Source: Aggregatilineales bacterium | Lineage (GTDB): Bacteria; Chloroflexota; Anaerolineae; Aggregatilineales; Ch27 | Direction of reading: 5' to 3' | Assembly: GCA_029976005.1 (NCBI GenBank) | Contig: JARKOQ010000082.1 | Span: 1-58,161 of the forward strand | Length of the DNA: 58,161 bases | Shown here: positions 8,599-19,996 of the stretch, one piece after another | How positions within the stretch are numbered: position 1 is the stretch's first letter | How the letters are laid out: every line of letters begins with the position of its first letter | Made by a program: the position numbers and the translations under genes | Notes under the pieces: generated by a model | Databases searched by the model: none | The model's input: only the letters and a program-made list of their open reading frames with translations | Told to the model about the DNA's origin: nothing

Positions 8599-8627
8599 TT
8601 GAACCTCAGGAAGACATAAGATATGAT
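8599..8627 (+). promoter_or_regulatory. Sigma-70-type promoter of mutM
   Basis: TTGAAC at 8599-8604 and TATGAT at 8622-8627 with a 17-bp spacer, 93 bp upstream of the mutM ATG in the divergent dnaE-mutM gap. The region is visibly AT-richer than the flanking coding DNA. Confidence 0.55.
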
Positions 8628-8720
8628 TGTACCATCCCAATTCTTTGTTAAGGATTTGCTTGAATTCTTTCCGGTGTTTCCGCTTTGCGGGTAAACTTAG
8701 AGTGAACTTGTGGAGTATCC

Positions 8721-9539
8721 ATGCCTGAGTTGCCTGAAGTCGAAACCGTCGTACGCGGCCTGCGCGAGCCGCTGCTGGGCCGGACCTTCACCAGCGCCTG
8801 GCTGGATTGGCCGCGTTGCCTGGTCACGCCTGCTCCGGAAGCCTTCCGGACGGCGCTCCCCGGCCAGACCGTCCGGCGCATGGAACGGCGCGGCAAGTAC
8901 ATCCTGATCGGGTTGGACGCGGCCACGTTGATCGTCCACCTCAAGATGACTGGACGGCTGTACGTCGCCCTGGCCGGGGCCGAGCACGAGGCCGATCGCT
9001 GGGTGCATTTCCGCTTCGGGCTGGACGACGGCCGCGAGCTGCGCTTTTCCGACGCGCGCAAGTTCGGCCGCGTCTACCTCGTCCCCGATCCGGCCGAAAT
9101 CGTGGGCGCGCTCGGCCCGGAGCCGCTGGCGGAGGAGTTCGATCTGGCAGCCTTCCAGGCCCGGCTGGCCGGTCGTGGCGGGCAGCTCAAGCCGTTGCTG
9201 CTCAACCAGGGATTCGTCGCCGGGATCGGCAATATCTACGCCGATGAAGCGCTGCACCGCGCCAGGCTGCATCCGCTGCGCGCGGCCAGCAGCCTGTCCT
9301 CAGACGAGCAGCGCCGGCTATACGAGGGAATTCGCGCCGCCCTGGCCGATGGCATCCATCGCCAGGGTGCCAGCATCCAGTGGTATCGCCAGCCGGATGG
9401 CACGCCGGGCAGCGCGCAGGATCATTTCGCCGTGTATGGGCGAACCGGTGAGCCGTGTCTACACTGCGGAACGCCCGTCGAACGCATCGTGGTCGGCCAG
9501 CGGGCCACCCATTATTGCCCGGCCTGCCAGCGCCGGTGA
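8721..9539 (+). CDS. mutM: Formamidopyrimidine-DNA glycosylase
   Basis: A 272-residue Fpg/MutM enzyme that excises oxidised purines such as 8-oxoguanine and nicks the abasic site. The mature N-terminus PELPEVETV supplies the catalytic Pro and the Glu at the next position. The conserved Lys of beta-hairpin segment HLKMTGRL, the helix-two-turn-helix (NQGFVAGIGNIYADE) and the C-terminal zinc finger (CLHCG then CPAC) are all present. Length is standard. GTGGAG before the ATG is the ribosome-binding site. It is divergent from dnaE with its own promoter and is followed after 48 bp by an anchored protein of unknown function. The identification is firm. Confidence 0.97.
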   Translation: MPELPEVETVVRGLREPLLGRTFTSAWLDWPRCLVTPAPEAFRTALPGQTVRRMERRGKYILIGLDAATLIVHLKMTGRLYVALAGAEHEADRWVHFRFGLDDGRELRFSDARKFGRVYLVPDPAEIVGALGPEPLAEEFDLAAFQARLAGRGGQLKPLLLNQGFVAGIGNIYADEALHRARLHPLRAASSLSSDEQRRLYEGIRAALADGIHRQGASIQWYRQPDGTPGSAQDHFAVYGRTGEPCLHCGTPVERIVVGQRATHYCPACQRR

Positions 9540-9587
9540 ATCCGGGCTTCTCAAGCGCTCTGATCGAGTCGGTGGAGTGGAGTTGTC

Positions 9588-10721
9588 ATGGACCCTATAG
9601 CTGAGTTCATCTCCCTGCCTTTCGTCCAGTTCTGGCTGGCGATCATCTGCGTCAGCGGGATACTGCTGGTGGTGGTGTGGAGCTTCATCCTGCGCCGCCG
9701 CAGCGAACGGCGGCAGGCCGCCCGGCAGGCCGAAGCCAACGCCGCGCTGGCCGCCGTCGACCCCGACGCGGCCCCGGTCGAGTCCGTGCCCGCCGGGCCA
9801 GACGTGCCGGGCCGGAAGCCCGTCGAGGCGGTGAGCGGCGCATTGCGCGGCGCGGCGCGCGGCGTTCGCAACTTCTTCTTCTACACCGAGGAAGAAAAGG
9901 CCGCGCTCCAAACCGGCAAACAGCCCTCCGAAATCGCCGCCGCCTCTGACGGCCCGGCGGCAGCCGCAGCACCCGCCCTGCCCCACGTCAGCCCGCCGCC
10001 CGATACCGCCGAGGTGCTGCACCTGTGGCGCGACGTGGCCGACGGCAGTCTGATCATCCAGATCGGGCCGGATTATTACCGCACGATGGGTGACATTGCC
10101 GCCGCCGGGCAGGAACGGCGCTTCATGGCCGCCCTGCGTGAGCTGGCTCGCATCGCGAAGGAAACGGCCGGGGAGGTCAGCGCCCCGCCGCCTGCTCCCG
10201 CGCCCGCCCAGGCGGTTGTCCCGCCGGCCCAGGTCGCGGCCGCCCCTACTCCCCCGCCGCCCGCCGCCGAAGCTCCCGTCCCGGCGCAAGAGCCCGACAT
10301 CCCACCCATGCCGCCCCAACCTGAAGCCGAAGCCATCGTCAGGGCCGCCCAGCGAGTCCAGAACCGCCCCTCGCTGACCGCCGACCTCGAGCGAGAGAAT
10401 ACCGGGGAAGACTCGGAGAGTCTGGGCACATTCTTCGGCAACGTGCGCGACGCCGTCAAGCGCGGGGGCCGTCCCCCGGAGAAGAAACCGGAGCCGCTGC
10501 CCCTGACCATCGCCGATCACATCGAGGAATTCCTCCAGGCCCGTCTGCGCACTGCGTCCGCCGAACTGCAAAACCGGCGCATCCACATCCGCCCGGCCCT
10601 GCACGGCGGCGTGCGAATCGAGGTCGATGGGCGCTTCTACGAAGCCGTGGGCGATATTGAAGACGAGGCCGTCCGCCGGTTCGTGATCGACGCCATCCAG
10701 GGCTGGGAAGCAGGCGACTGA
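9588..10721 (+). CDS. Membrane-anchored protein with duplicated GDI module, unknown
   Basis: A 377-residue protein of no family I recognise. Residues about 12-36 form one N-terminal membrane helix followed by a basic stop-transfer stretch (RRRSERRQ), so the rest is probably cytoplasmic. Two Pro/Ala-rich low-complexity linkers (about 110-145 and 195-245) separate two short folded modules. These modules are related to each other: residues 153-187 and 341-374 both follow the pattern beta-strand, Y/F-Y-x-x-(M/V)-G-D-I, then R-R-F. The C-terminal copy is preceded by a helix (IADHIEEFLQARLR). A GGAG ribosome-binding site precedes ATG 9588. It follows mutM on the same strand and faces the MBL gene across a terminator. 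Confidence 0.8.
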   Translation: MDPIAEFISLPFVQFWLAIICVSGILLVVVWSFILRRRSERRQAARQAEANAALAAVDPDAAPVESVPAGPDVPGRKPVEAVSGALRGAARGVRNFFFYTEEEKAALQTGKQPSEIAAASDGPAAAAAPALPHVSPPPDTAEVLHLWRDVADGSLIIQIGPDYYRTMGDIAAAGQERRFMAALRELARIAKETAGEVSAPPPAPAPAQAVVPPAQVAAAPTPPPPAAEAPVPAQEPDIPPMPPQPEAEAIVRAAQRVQNRPSLTADLERENTGEDSESLGTFFGNVRDAVKRGGRPPEKKPEPLPLTIADHIEEFLQARLRTASAELQNRRIHIRPALHGGVRIEVDGRFYEAVGDIEDEAVRRFVIDAIQGWEAGD

Positions 10722-10750
10722 CCGGTACGCCGCACACGTCATAACCGAAA

Positions 10751-10781
10751 ACAGCGCCGGGAGGGCAGTCCCCGGCGCTGT
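10751..10781. terminator. Intrinsic terminator ending the secA-KaiC-add operon
   Basis: A perfect 11-bp inverted repeat (10751-10761 and 10771-10781) with a 9-nt loop. On the minus strand it is followed by TTTTC, so it should end the long minus-strand operon. The gene on the plus strand can also use it. The arm sequence is shared with the hairpin at 24040-24065. Confidence 0.72.
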
Positions 10782-10798
10782 CATTTCAACAGGCTGGC

Positions 10799-11662
10799 TC
10801 AGGAATACTGGATCGCTTCCGGCCTGATCTCCGGCTTGCCTTCCGGGGAAATCCCCAGCCGCCCGGCGGGCACCTGGGAGTCGTGGTCGAAAATCAGCAG
10901 CGCGTCGTGATCGAGCGCCCACTGCTGCCAGCGGCGCTTGGTTTCCAGTGTGACCAGCGGCTCCACGTCGTAGGCGCTCATCCAGCCCAGCCGCGCGAAC
11001 TGGACGGCATACGAGGCCATGTCGCACACGAACAGGGCGTGCTGACCCTGGCTCTCGAAGCGCACGCTCATGTGGCCGGGGGTATGGCCCGGCGTCCGCA
11101 CGCCGAAGACCCCCGGAGCCAGCTCGACCTCGTCCTCGTCCAGCAGACGGAGCTGCCCCGTCTGCGCCAGCGGCTCGTAATTGGCCAGGGAATAGGTCGC
11201 CCGCGTGCGCTCGTTGGGATGCATGGCGTCCTCGAACTCGCGCCGCTGCACGACGTATTCCGCGTTGGGGAAGGTGGGCACAAGCTCGCCGGAATCGTCG
11301 AAGCGCGTGTTGCCCGCGCAGTGATCGGCATGCAGGTGGGTGTCAATCACCAGGTCGACCTCCTCCGGGCGAATGCCCAGCCGGGCCAATCCGTCCAGCA
11401 GGCTGCCTTCTGGGCGCTCCAACCGCCAGATCGCGCGCAGCTTGGGCGTGAGCTTGTCGCCCATCCCGGTATCGATCACGATCGTCTTGCCGCCGGAGCG
11501 CAGGACCAGGTTATGCAGGGTCATCGGCACCTGGTTGTTCGCATCGGGCATGAGGATCGACTGGTACAGGGCGCGCGGCACCAGCCCCCACGCCCCTCCG
11601 GCGTCCACCATGACCCGGCCATCGTTGATCAGATAGAGTTCCAGATCGCCCAGACGAACCAT
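10799..11662 (-). CDS. MBL fold metallo-hydrolase
   Basis: A 287-residue metallo-beta-lactamase-fold hydrolase. The zinc-binding motif THLHADHC carries the HxHxDH signature, with further ligands in the TPGHTPGHMS segment and in the region around FVCDMAS. The overall arrangement is closest to the lactonase-like MBL proteins. Quorum-lactone hydrolysis is only one possibility, because the fold covers many esterase and lactonase activities. Its ATG overlaps the stop of the adenosine deaminase gene by one base, so the two are translationally coupled. It is the last gene of the long minus-strand operon and ends 18 bp before the terminator hairpin. Confidence 0.92.
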   Translation of the reverse strand: MVRLGDLELYLINDGRVMVDAGGAWGLVPRALYQSILMPDANNQVPMTLHNLVLRSGGKTIVIDTGMGDKLTPKLRAIWRLERPEGSLLDGLARLGIRPEEVDLVIDTHLHADHCAGNTRFDDSGELVPTFPNAEYVVQRREFEDAMHPNERTRATYSLANYEPLAQTGQLRLLDEDEVELAPGVFGVRTPGHTPGHMSVRFESQGQHALFVCDMASYAVQFARLGWMSAYDVEPLVTLETKRRWQQWALDHDALLIFDHDSQVPAGRLGISPEGKPEIRPEAIQYS

Positions 11663-12744
11663 CAGAGTCCACTCTCCGTGGCTGGAAAGCCATCTTCAAG
11701 CACGCCCAGCGCATCCATCTCCATCCGCAGGGACTCCACCAGGGCCGCCCTGTCACCGGGCGGCAGGAAGGAAGCCGACGCGGCCCGCAGGATCGCCTGG
11801 CGCAGCATACCCGGCGTGAAGCCAAATACGTCCATGACCAGCAGGTATTCATCGCTCAGTTCGATGTTGCTGATCGCCGGGTCGTCGGTATTGATCGTGT
11901 AGCCCAGATTGAGGTAGCTCAGGTCGAGGATCGGATGGTGGGCCAGCTCGCGCACAGCCCCGGTCTGCACGTTGCTGGTGGGACACACCTCGAAAATCGT
12001 GCCGCGCTCGCGGGCCAGCGCCACCGTCTGCGAATCCTCGACCACGCGCACCCCGTGCCCGATCCGGTCGGTATACAGATTCTCAATGGCATCCCGGACG
12101 TTTTCCGGCCCCTGCCATTCCCCTGCGTGGATCGTAATTCCCAGCCCTTCGCGCCGGGCGGAAAGAAAAACCGGGCCAAAGGGCCGGGCCGGAAAACCGG
12201 CCTCCCGTCCGGCCAGATCGAGGCCCAGCACGCCGCGCTCCCGGTGGCGCAGCGCGGCCTGCATGGCCTCCAGCGCGACCTCCAGCGGTTCGTGGCGGTT
12301 GATCGAGACGATCAGTCCCACCTGGATGCCGCACTCGGCCGCCGCTTCCCTGGCCGCGTCCGCCACCCAGCCGACCGTATCCGCCATGGGGAAGTGCATC
12401 CGCGAAGCCAGCGCGTAGGGTGTGAAGCGTAGCTCCAGATAGCGCACGCGATCCGCCGCCGCATCCTCCACGACCTCGCGGGTGATGCGCCGCACAATGT
12501 CGGGCGAGCGATAGAAATTACGCAGCAGGCTGAATTTCCCCAGGAAACGATCGAGATTGCGGGGATCGTTGGCCGTCATCTGCACGTTCGGCCGCAGCGT
12601 TTCCACGTCGTAACTGGGCAGCGGGATATGGTGTTTGCGGGCCACCTCGACCAGCGTGGACAGGCGAATCGAGCCTTCCAGATGGCGGTGCAGATCGACT
12701 TTGGGCAAGGCTTTGACGAGAGCGCGTTGATCGTCGCTGATCAT
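11662..12744 (-). CDS. add: Adenosine deaminase
   Basis: A 360-residue member of the adenosine/AMP deaminase family, which converts adenosine to inosine in purine salvage. Conserved zinc and catalytic residues are seen in order: LHRHLEGSI near residue 18 (HxH), TIHAGEW (His and catalytic Glu), RIGHGVRV, and NTDDPAI near the C-terminus. The Arg inside LHRHLEGS differs from the usual LHxHLxGS pattern only at the variable position. Its ATG overlaps the stop of the preceding histidine kinase by four bases (ATGA), and its stop overlaps the MBL start, so all three are tightly coupled. The placement downstream of a sensor kinase is not the usual purine context. Confidence 0.94.
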   Translation of the reverse strand: MISDDQRALVKALPKVDLHRHLEGSIRLSTLVEVARKHHIPLPSYDVETLRPNVQMTANDPRNLDRFLGKFSLLRNFYRSPDIVRRITREVVEDAAADRVRYLELRFTPYALASRMHFPMADTVGWVADAAREAAAECGIQVGLIVSINRHEPLEVALEAMQAALRHRERGVLGLDLAGREAGFPARPFGPVFLSARREGLGITIHAGEWQGPENVRDAIENLYTDRIGHGVRVVEDSQTVALARERGTIFEVCPTSNVQTGAVRELAHHPILDLSYLNLGYTINTDDPAISNIELSDEYLLVMDVFGFTPGMLRQAILRAASASFLPPGDRAALVESLRMEMDALGVLEDGFPATESGL

Positions 12745-15317
12745 GAGGCGGACGGTTCCTGAAAGCGAGGCAGGCGCAGGGCGAACGTGCTGCCCTTGCC
12801 GTGCTCGCTGCTGACGGTAATACTTCCCTGGTGGGCATCAATCACGCGTTGGACGATCGCCAGGCCAATCCCAGAGCCGCTCGAAACCGTCCGGGCCGGG
12901 TCCTTGACCTGGTAGAAGCGCTCGAAGATTCGCGCCAGATACTGCGGCTCGATCCCGATTCCGGTATCGCTGACCGCGATCTCGATCGCGTTCCCTGAAT
13001 CCACCAGGCGCGTCCGCAGGCTGACCGTGCCCCCATCCGGCGTGAACTTGACCGCGTTGCCAAGCAGGTTGTCAATGGCCTGGTTCAGACGGCTGCGATC
13101 CCCATAGACGATGAACGGCTCATCCAGGATATCGGAGACAAACGCGAGCGCCCGATTGGTGTAGACCACGCGCAGCGCATCGACCGCCTGGCGAGCCAGT
13201 GCGTTCACGTCCACCGGCTCGCGCACCAGAGTGGCCGCGCTGATCTGCTCCAGGGAAACCACGTCCGCGATCAAACGCTGGATCACTTCAGCTTTGTCGC
13301 CGATGATCCGCAGGGCTTCCTGCTGGTCGTCCGTGATCGGCCCCATCGCATGGTCTTGCAGCAGCCCCACGTACCCCTTGATGTAGGTCAGCGGATTGCG
13401 CAGCTCATGAGAGAGATTCTGGATCAGTTCCTCGCGCAGCCGTTCCTGCAACTGAAGCTCCTGGTTGGCGTCGGCCAGCTTGATCGAGCGATCGATCTCG
13501 GCCTGGTACAGGCGCGCATTTTCCAGGGCAGCGGCAAGCTGCGCTGCGGCGATGATCAGCACTCGTTCGTGATCGGGCGTGAAAGCGTCGGGGAACGTAC
13601 TATCCAGGTTCAGCGCGCCGATCACCCGGCCCTGAAAAGTCACCGGCACCGCCAGCACGCTCCGCACCTGGGGATCGAAAATCAACTGGGAAGGATCGGC
13701 GTGCACGTCCGGTACGTAGAGTGGCCGGCCGGTAGCGATCACCCGTCCCACGATCCCCTCCCCCAGCCGGAAGCGCACCCGATCCCGCCACTCCAGCTTG
13801 ATTCCCACCGCCGCCTCGATGCGAATATCCTGGCGCTCTTCGTCCAGCAGGGAAACCACGCAAGCCCGGCAGTCGAAAATCTCGCGCATCTTGTGGACAA
13901 CCATCTGCAGCATGTCTTCGCTGGTCAGATGCTCGGTCACCTGCTGGGCCAGGGCGTGAAGCGCCTCCACTTCCTCGAAGCGTTGGATGAGCGATCCGCT
14001 GAATTGCAGGTTCTCCACCGCGATCGCGGCCTGATCCGCCATCAGGCTCAGGGCGCGCCGCTCGTGCTCGCGCACCAGATGCGGCTCACGGTAAAGCAGC
14101 AGCAGGACGCCATAGTGCACGCCCGACCGGCTCAGAGGGTAGCCCACCAGCACGGCCGGCAGCCAATCGAAATCATCCACGGCGATGCGATCCGGCTCAG
14201 GAGCATCGATGACGCATACCCCACCCTGCGCGTCCACCAGCAGCACCACACTGCCCGGCCCCGGATCGCGCCGGAGGCTTAACGGGCCATCCACGCCGAT
14301 CCCCGCGCCAAAGCGCAGCCCGGTCGTGAGTTGATCGCGCACGTACAGCCGCACTTCGTCCGGCCGGATCAGCTCGCGCACCGCGCCAGTCACGACCTGG
14401 GCCAGTCCTTCGAAACTGGTCACGCTGGTAAGCTGCGGCGCAATCACCTGGAGCGCGGCCAGAATCGCCAGACGGTCCGCCGCCTGCCTGTTCAGCCAAG
14501 CATTTCTGAGCGACGCGCCAATCTGGTAGCCCACCAGGATCAGGAATTCGAGGTCTTCCGGAGTGTAGGCCTCCGGCACGTAGGCCTGAATGGACAGAAC
14601 GCCCACCGCCTCGCCCTCGGCGAACAGCGGCGCCAGCATCAGGGAGCGCATCACCTCCCCAACGATCACAGGTTCGACCGGCAGCGTCTCCTGCTCGGCA
14701 TCCCGGATCAGCAGAGGTTGCCGGTGGCTCAAGGCCCAGCCCACCAACCCATTCGAAGGAAACTGTCCGGGTGGCCAGGCCAGCGTACGGCCAGACTCGC
14801 TGCCATGCAGAAGCTCGAGCAGGCCGGTTTCGACGTCGCTGCGGACCACGTAAAAGCTGTCGACCGGAAACAGGCCGCCCAGGGTTTGTTCTGCAAATTG
14901 CAGAACATCGTTCAGATTGCGGTGAGCGGCAGCCTCACCGATGGCTTGCAGAGCGGCGTAATATGCCGTGCCGGTGGCGCCACCGGGCGCGGCGCGCGGC
15001 GTGCACGTCACCCACAGATCGTCGCTGTTTGGAACCGCGCTGATCGTCACCCAGACCGGCTGGCCGCCATGCGCGCTGGCCAGCATGGCCGGGCACCGGC
15101 CGGTCTGCTCGCGCGCCTTTTCGACCGCGATCCGCCACCAGGCCGGAAAGCTCTGGCCGTCCGGGGTCAGCACCGCCGCCAGGTCGCCCCCGCCGAATTC
15201 TGCCCCACGCCCGGAAACGCTCACGATCGTGCCATCCGGCCGGACGAGCAGGGTCAGGATCGCCTCCCCCTGAGGGGATCTGTCCGGTTCAACTGAGGAA
15301 AACGTCTGATGTCCCAT
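12741..15317 (-). CDS. Soluble multi-GAF sensor histidine kinase
   Basis: An 858-residue kinase with no membrane segment. Residues about 15-105 look like a divergent PAS domain. Three GAF domains follow (about 110-265, 275-430 and 445-600), then a HisKA dimerisation domain with phospho-acceptor His637 in LSHELRNPL, and a HATPase_c domain with the N box (LLGNAVKFT), DTGIGIE and GSGIGLAI. All catalytic motifs are intact. ATG 15317 is preferred over in-frame starts at 15338 and 15374 because it leaves a gap from the preceding stop and has a GGGGGTGAG ribosome-binding site. It has no receiver of its own and no adjacent response regulator, so its partner is elsewhere. It is coupled to add. Confidence 0.93.
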   Translation of the reverse strand: MGHQTFSSVEPDRSPQGEAILTLLVRPDGTIVSVSGRGAEFGGGDLAAVLTPDGQSFPAWWRIAVEKAREQTGRCPAMLASAHGGQPVWVTISAVPNSDDLWVTCTPRAAPGGATGTAYYAALQAIGEAAAHRNLNDVLQFAEQTLGGLFPVDSFYVVRSDVETGLLELLHGSESGRTLAWPPGQFPSNGLVGWALSHRQPLLIRDAEQETLPVEPVIVGEVMRSLMLAPLFAEGEAVGVLSIQAYVPEAYTPEDLEFLILVGYQIGASLRNAWLNRQAADRLAILAALQVIAPQLTSVTSFEGLAQVVTGAVRELIRPDEVRLYVRDQLTTGLRFGAGIGVDGPLSLRRDPGPGSVVLLVDAQGGVCVIDAPEPDRIAVDDFDWLPAVLVGYPLSRSGVHYGVLLLLYREPHLVREHERRALSLMADQAAIAVENLQFSGSLIQRFEEVEALHALAQQVTEHLTSEDMLQMVVHKMREIFDCRACVVSLLDEERQDIRIEAAVGIKLEWRDRVRFRLGEGIVGRVIATGRPLYVPDVHADPSQLIFDPQVRSVLAVPVTFQGRVIGALNLDSTFPDAFTPDHERVLIIAAAQLAAALENARLYQAEIDRSIKLADANQELQLQERLREELIQNLSHELRNPLTYIKGYVGLLQDHAMGPITDDQQEALRIIGDKAEVIQRLIADVVSLEQISAATLVREPVDVNALARQAVDALRVVYTNRALAFVSDILDEPFIVYGDRSRLNQAIDNLLGNAVKFTPDGGTVSLRTRLVDSGNAIEIAVSDTGIGIEPQYLARIFERFYQVKDPARTVSSGSGIGLAIVQRVIDAHQGSITVSSEHGKGSTFALRLPRFQEPSAS

Positions 15318-15340
15318 ACGGGGTCGACTCACCCCCATCC

Positions 15341-15646
15341 CTAACCCCGGCGCTCGCCGAACAGCCAACTCCAATACTTCCAGGCCACGGCTACCCCGAT
15401 ACTCACCCCCAGCGCGAAGGTCAGGACATACGCCATCTCGAGGTCGCCCGTGCCACTGCCAAGTGTCAACAATCGGAAGACAACCCCGCTGACAACCAGT
15501 CCCGCCGCCACGTAGAACCAGCGGTAATAGGGAGGCGTCTTGGTCACCGCGCCCAGGCGCTGGCTCAGCAGGCCCAGAATCACCAGCGCGACTGCGACCG
15601 ATGCAGGGCCGAACGTGCCAAGCAAGACCAGCAGGTTCTCTCCCAT
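15341..15646 (-). CDS. Small three-helix membrane protein A
   Basis: A 101-residue hydrophobic protein with three predicted membrane helices (about 4-24, 42-62 and 72-90) and basic ends. It ends in a short hydrophilic tail. I do not recognise it. ATG 15646 is preferred to the upstream in-frame ATG at 15658 because GGGATGG precedes it at the right distance. It shares size and helix number with the neighbouring protein at 15661-15939, 14 bp upstream, and the two may form a complex. It lies between the KaiC-like ATPase and the histidine kinase in the same operon. The function is unknown. Confidence 0.72.
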   Translation of the reverse strand: MGENLLVLLGTFGPASVAVALVILGLLSQRLGAVTKTPPYYRWFYVAAGLVVSGVVFRLLTLGSGTGDLEMAYVLTFALGVSIGVAVAWKYWSWLFGERRG

Positions 15647-15660
15647 GACCGATCCCATCC

Positions 15661-15939
15661 CTAACGACCGGCGGTCATCCGACGATACAGCGTCACGCAC
15701 AACCAGAGCAGAATTCCGCCCCCCAGCGCCAGCAGCAGATCGGCGACGGGATCGCCGCTGGCCCGCGCTATCCGGGCATACTCGGCCGCGCCCAGGCCAA
15801 ACAGAATGATGGGCAGACCGTACAGCGCATAGCGCGTCTGCTCGCCCGTCAGATTCTGGTAGAAGCGAGCCACCATCAGCAGAATTGCCAGCAGCACCGC
15901 CAGCGGAAACCAGGCATAAATCGTCAGAAACTGAATCAT
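15661..15939 (-). CDS. Small three-helix membrane protein B
   Basis: A 92-residue hydrophobic protein with three membrane helices (about 5-25, 37-55 and 64-84) and a basic C-terminal end. ATG 15939 (MIQFL) is chosen because GGAAGGACG precedes it. The longer open frame starts inside the upstream gene and gives a Pro/Arg-rich extension that does not look like protein. The gene begins 19 bp after the KaiC-like ATPase stop. No family is recognised. Its hydrophobic profile is similar to protein A next to it, which suggests an old duplication or a two-subunit membrane unit, but I see no clear sequence identity. Confidence 0.72.
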   Translation of the reverse strand: MIQFLTIYAWFPLAVLLAILLMVARFYQNLTGEQTRYALYGLPIILFGLGAAEYARIARASGDPVADLLLALGGGILLWLCVTLYRRMTAGR

Positions 15940-15958
15940 GCCCCCGTCCTTCCGCTCG

Positions 15959-16741
15959 CTACTCGGCGCGGGACGCGCGCGTCCGCCCGAAAGCCTCTCC
16001 GAACGCGTCGGCCGGACTGGGGGTCGGACTGCCACTCATCAAGCCATGCTGGCCTTTGAACCGCGCCTGGACCACCGCGCCCTGAGCCGTAATCTCATAC
16101 TGCCGGATGTCGCGGGCATGATCCGATCCGCGCTGCTTAAGGACGAGCAGCGCTTTGCGCATCTCGCTATCGATCTCCACGTAGCGCAGCAAGATGTAGC
16201 TATCCACGAGAAAGGCGAGTTCATGGGCCGCATTGGGATCGCCCCCAAAGAGGCTGCCCGATTCACGGGTCAGCAGGATGGTCAGGCCAAGCCGCTTGAG
16301 GCCGTTGACAAACCCGAAAACGGCTTCGCGCAGGGCGGCCCGATCGGCCACGATCCGCTCAAAGTGCGAGATGCTGTCGACCAGGATACGCTGCGCGCCA
16401 ATTGCCGCCGCGTGCTGCTCCAACATGCCGCCAACCCGCTGAAGCTCGTTGAGGCTGATCTCCGGACTGCTCATCACCACGCGGAGCTTGTTCTGCGCTT
16501 CCAGACCGGGCAGGTCCCAGCCAAAGCCGGCCGCGTCGTGATAGTACTGGCGCGGGAATTCCTCAAAGGTGAGGATGATGCCCGGCTCGTCGCAGGCGGT
16601 GATCCCGTGATGGATGAACTGCATCCCCAGGGTGGTCTTGCCCGTGCCCGGCGCGCCTTCGATCAGGTTAGCCGTCTGCGGAAAAAAGCCCCCCTTCAAC
16701 ATCTGATCCAGCCCGGGGACCCCCGTCGATATACGCGTCAT
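15959..16741 (-). CDS. Single-domain KaiC-like RecA-superfamily ATPase
   Basis: A 260-residue ATPase of the KaiC/RadA-like part of the RecA superfamily. It opens with the typical TGVPGLDQML segment, then Walker A (GAPGTGKTT), a catalytic Glu region (LTFEEFP), and a Walker B strand (RILVDSISHF). Only one KaiC domain is present, so it is not a clock protein. Related single-domain proteins include archaeal FlaH/ArlH and bacterial signalling ATPases. A Ser/Thr-rich C-terminal tail is present. Its ATG overlaps the stop of the winged-helix gene by four bases. Neighbouring membrane proteins and a histidine kinase suggest an ATP-dependent signalling module. The partner and the output are unknown. Confidence 0.92.
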   Translation of the reverse strand: MTRISTGVPGLDQMLKGGFFPQTANLIEGAPGTGKTTLGMQFIHHGITACDEPGIILTFEEFPRQYYHDAAGFGWDLPGLEAQNKLRVVMSSPEISLNELQRVGGMLEQHAAAIGAQRILVDSISHFERIVADRAALREAVFGFVNGLKRLGLTILLTRESGSLFGGDPNAAHELAFLVDSYILLRYVEIDSEMRKALLVLKQRGSDHARDIRQYEITAQGAVVQARFKGQHGLMSGSPTPSPADAFGEAFGRTRASRAE

Positions 16742-17115
16742 GTCTGCATCCCCCGGATGACATGATACATCGCCCGCACACGGAACTGCCGGTCTTCGCA
16801 CGCCCGGTGGAAGCGCCGCACCAGGTCCTGCACGGCCGGATCGGAAGCCAGCCCGAAAATTGGCTGGTCGGGCGTGCCCGACACGGTCAGCACGCCGCTC
16901 TTCGCCAGTGCGTCCAGCTCGCGGCGGATGACCTGCGCCTCGCGGCCGACATAGGTGGCGATCTTGTCCGCCGTGTCGACCGTGTACGGGTTGTCGTGGA
17001 AGAAGCTGACCAGATCCCACTTGATGAAGGAATTGACCCGGTTGCGGATGAAGGCCAGCAGATCGGGATCGATGTCGTCCATCAGGCGGGATGCCCCCGT
17101 GTTGTGCTGATCCAT
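16738..17115 (-). CDS. Winged-helix-like protein coupled to KaiC ATPase
   Basis: A 125-residue protein with a central segment that reads as a winged helix: DTADKIATYVGREAQVIRRE gives a helix-turn-helix, and LDALAKSGVLTV gives the helix and first wing strand. This resembles the small wHTH proteins that precede KaiC-like ATPases in several bacteria and archaea. The start at ATG 17115 has AGGAAAGGA upstream. It lies 22 bp after secA and overlaps the KaiC gene by four bases. No ligand domain is visible. It may regulate its own operon or serve as a partner of the ATPase; neither is shown by the sequence. The C-terminal part (FRVRAMYHVIRG) is amphipathic. Confidence 0.78.
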   Translation of the reverse strand: MDQHNTGASRLMDDIDPDLLAFIRNRVNSFIKWDLVSFFHDNPYTVDTADKIATYVGREAQVIRRELDALAKSGVLTVSGTPDQPIFGLASDPAVQDLVRRFHRACEDRQFRVRAMYHVIRGMQT

Positions 17116-17137
17116 CGCTTCCTTTCCTCTCGCGCCG

Positions 17138-19948
<2,811 letters not shown>

Positions 19949-19996
19949 ATCGCCTCATCACGATCACAAGTCACAGCCTGCAATACCCGCCTCAAC

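Noticed and set aside
4500-8651. A 1383-codon open frame on the plus strand across dnaE
   Set aside because: It is antisense to a clearly conserved polymerase. Its residue composition (His, Gln, Asp and Arg-rich) is that of the reverse frame of high-GC coding DNA, and no family motif is present.
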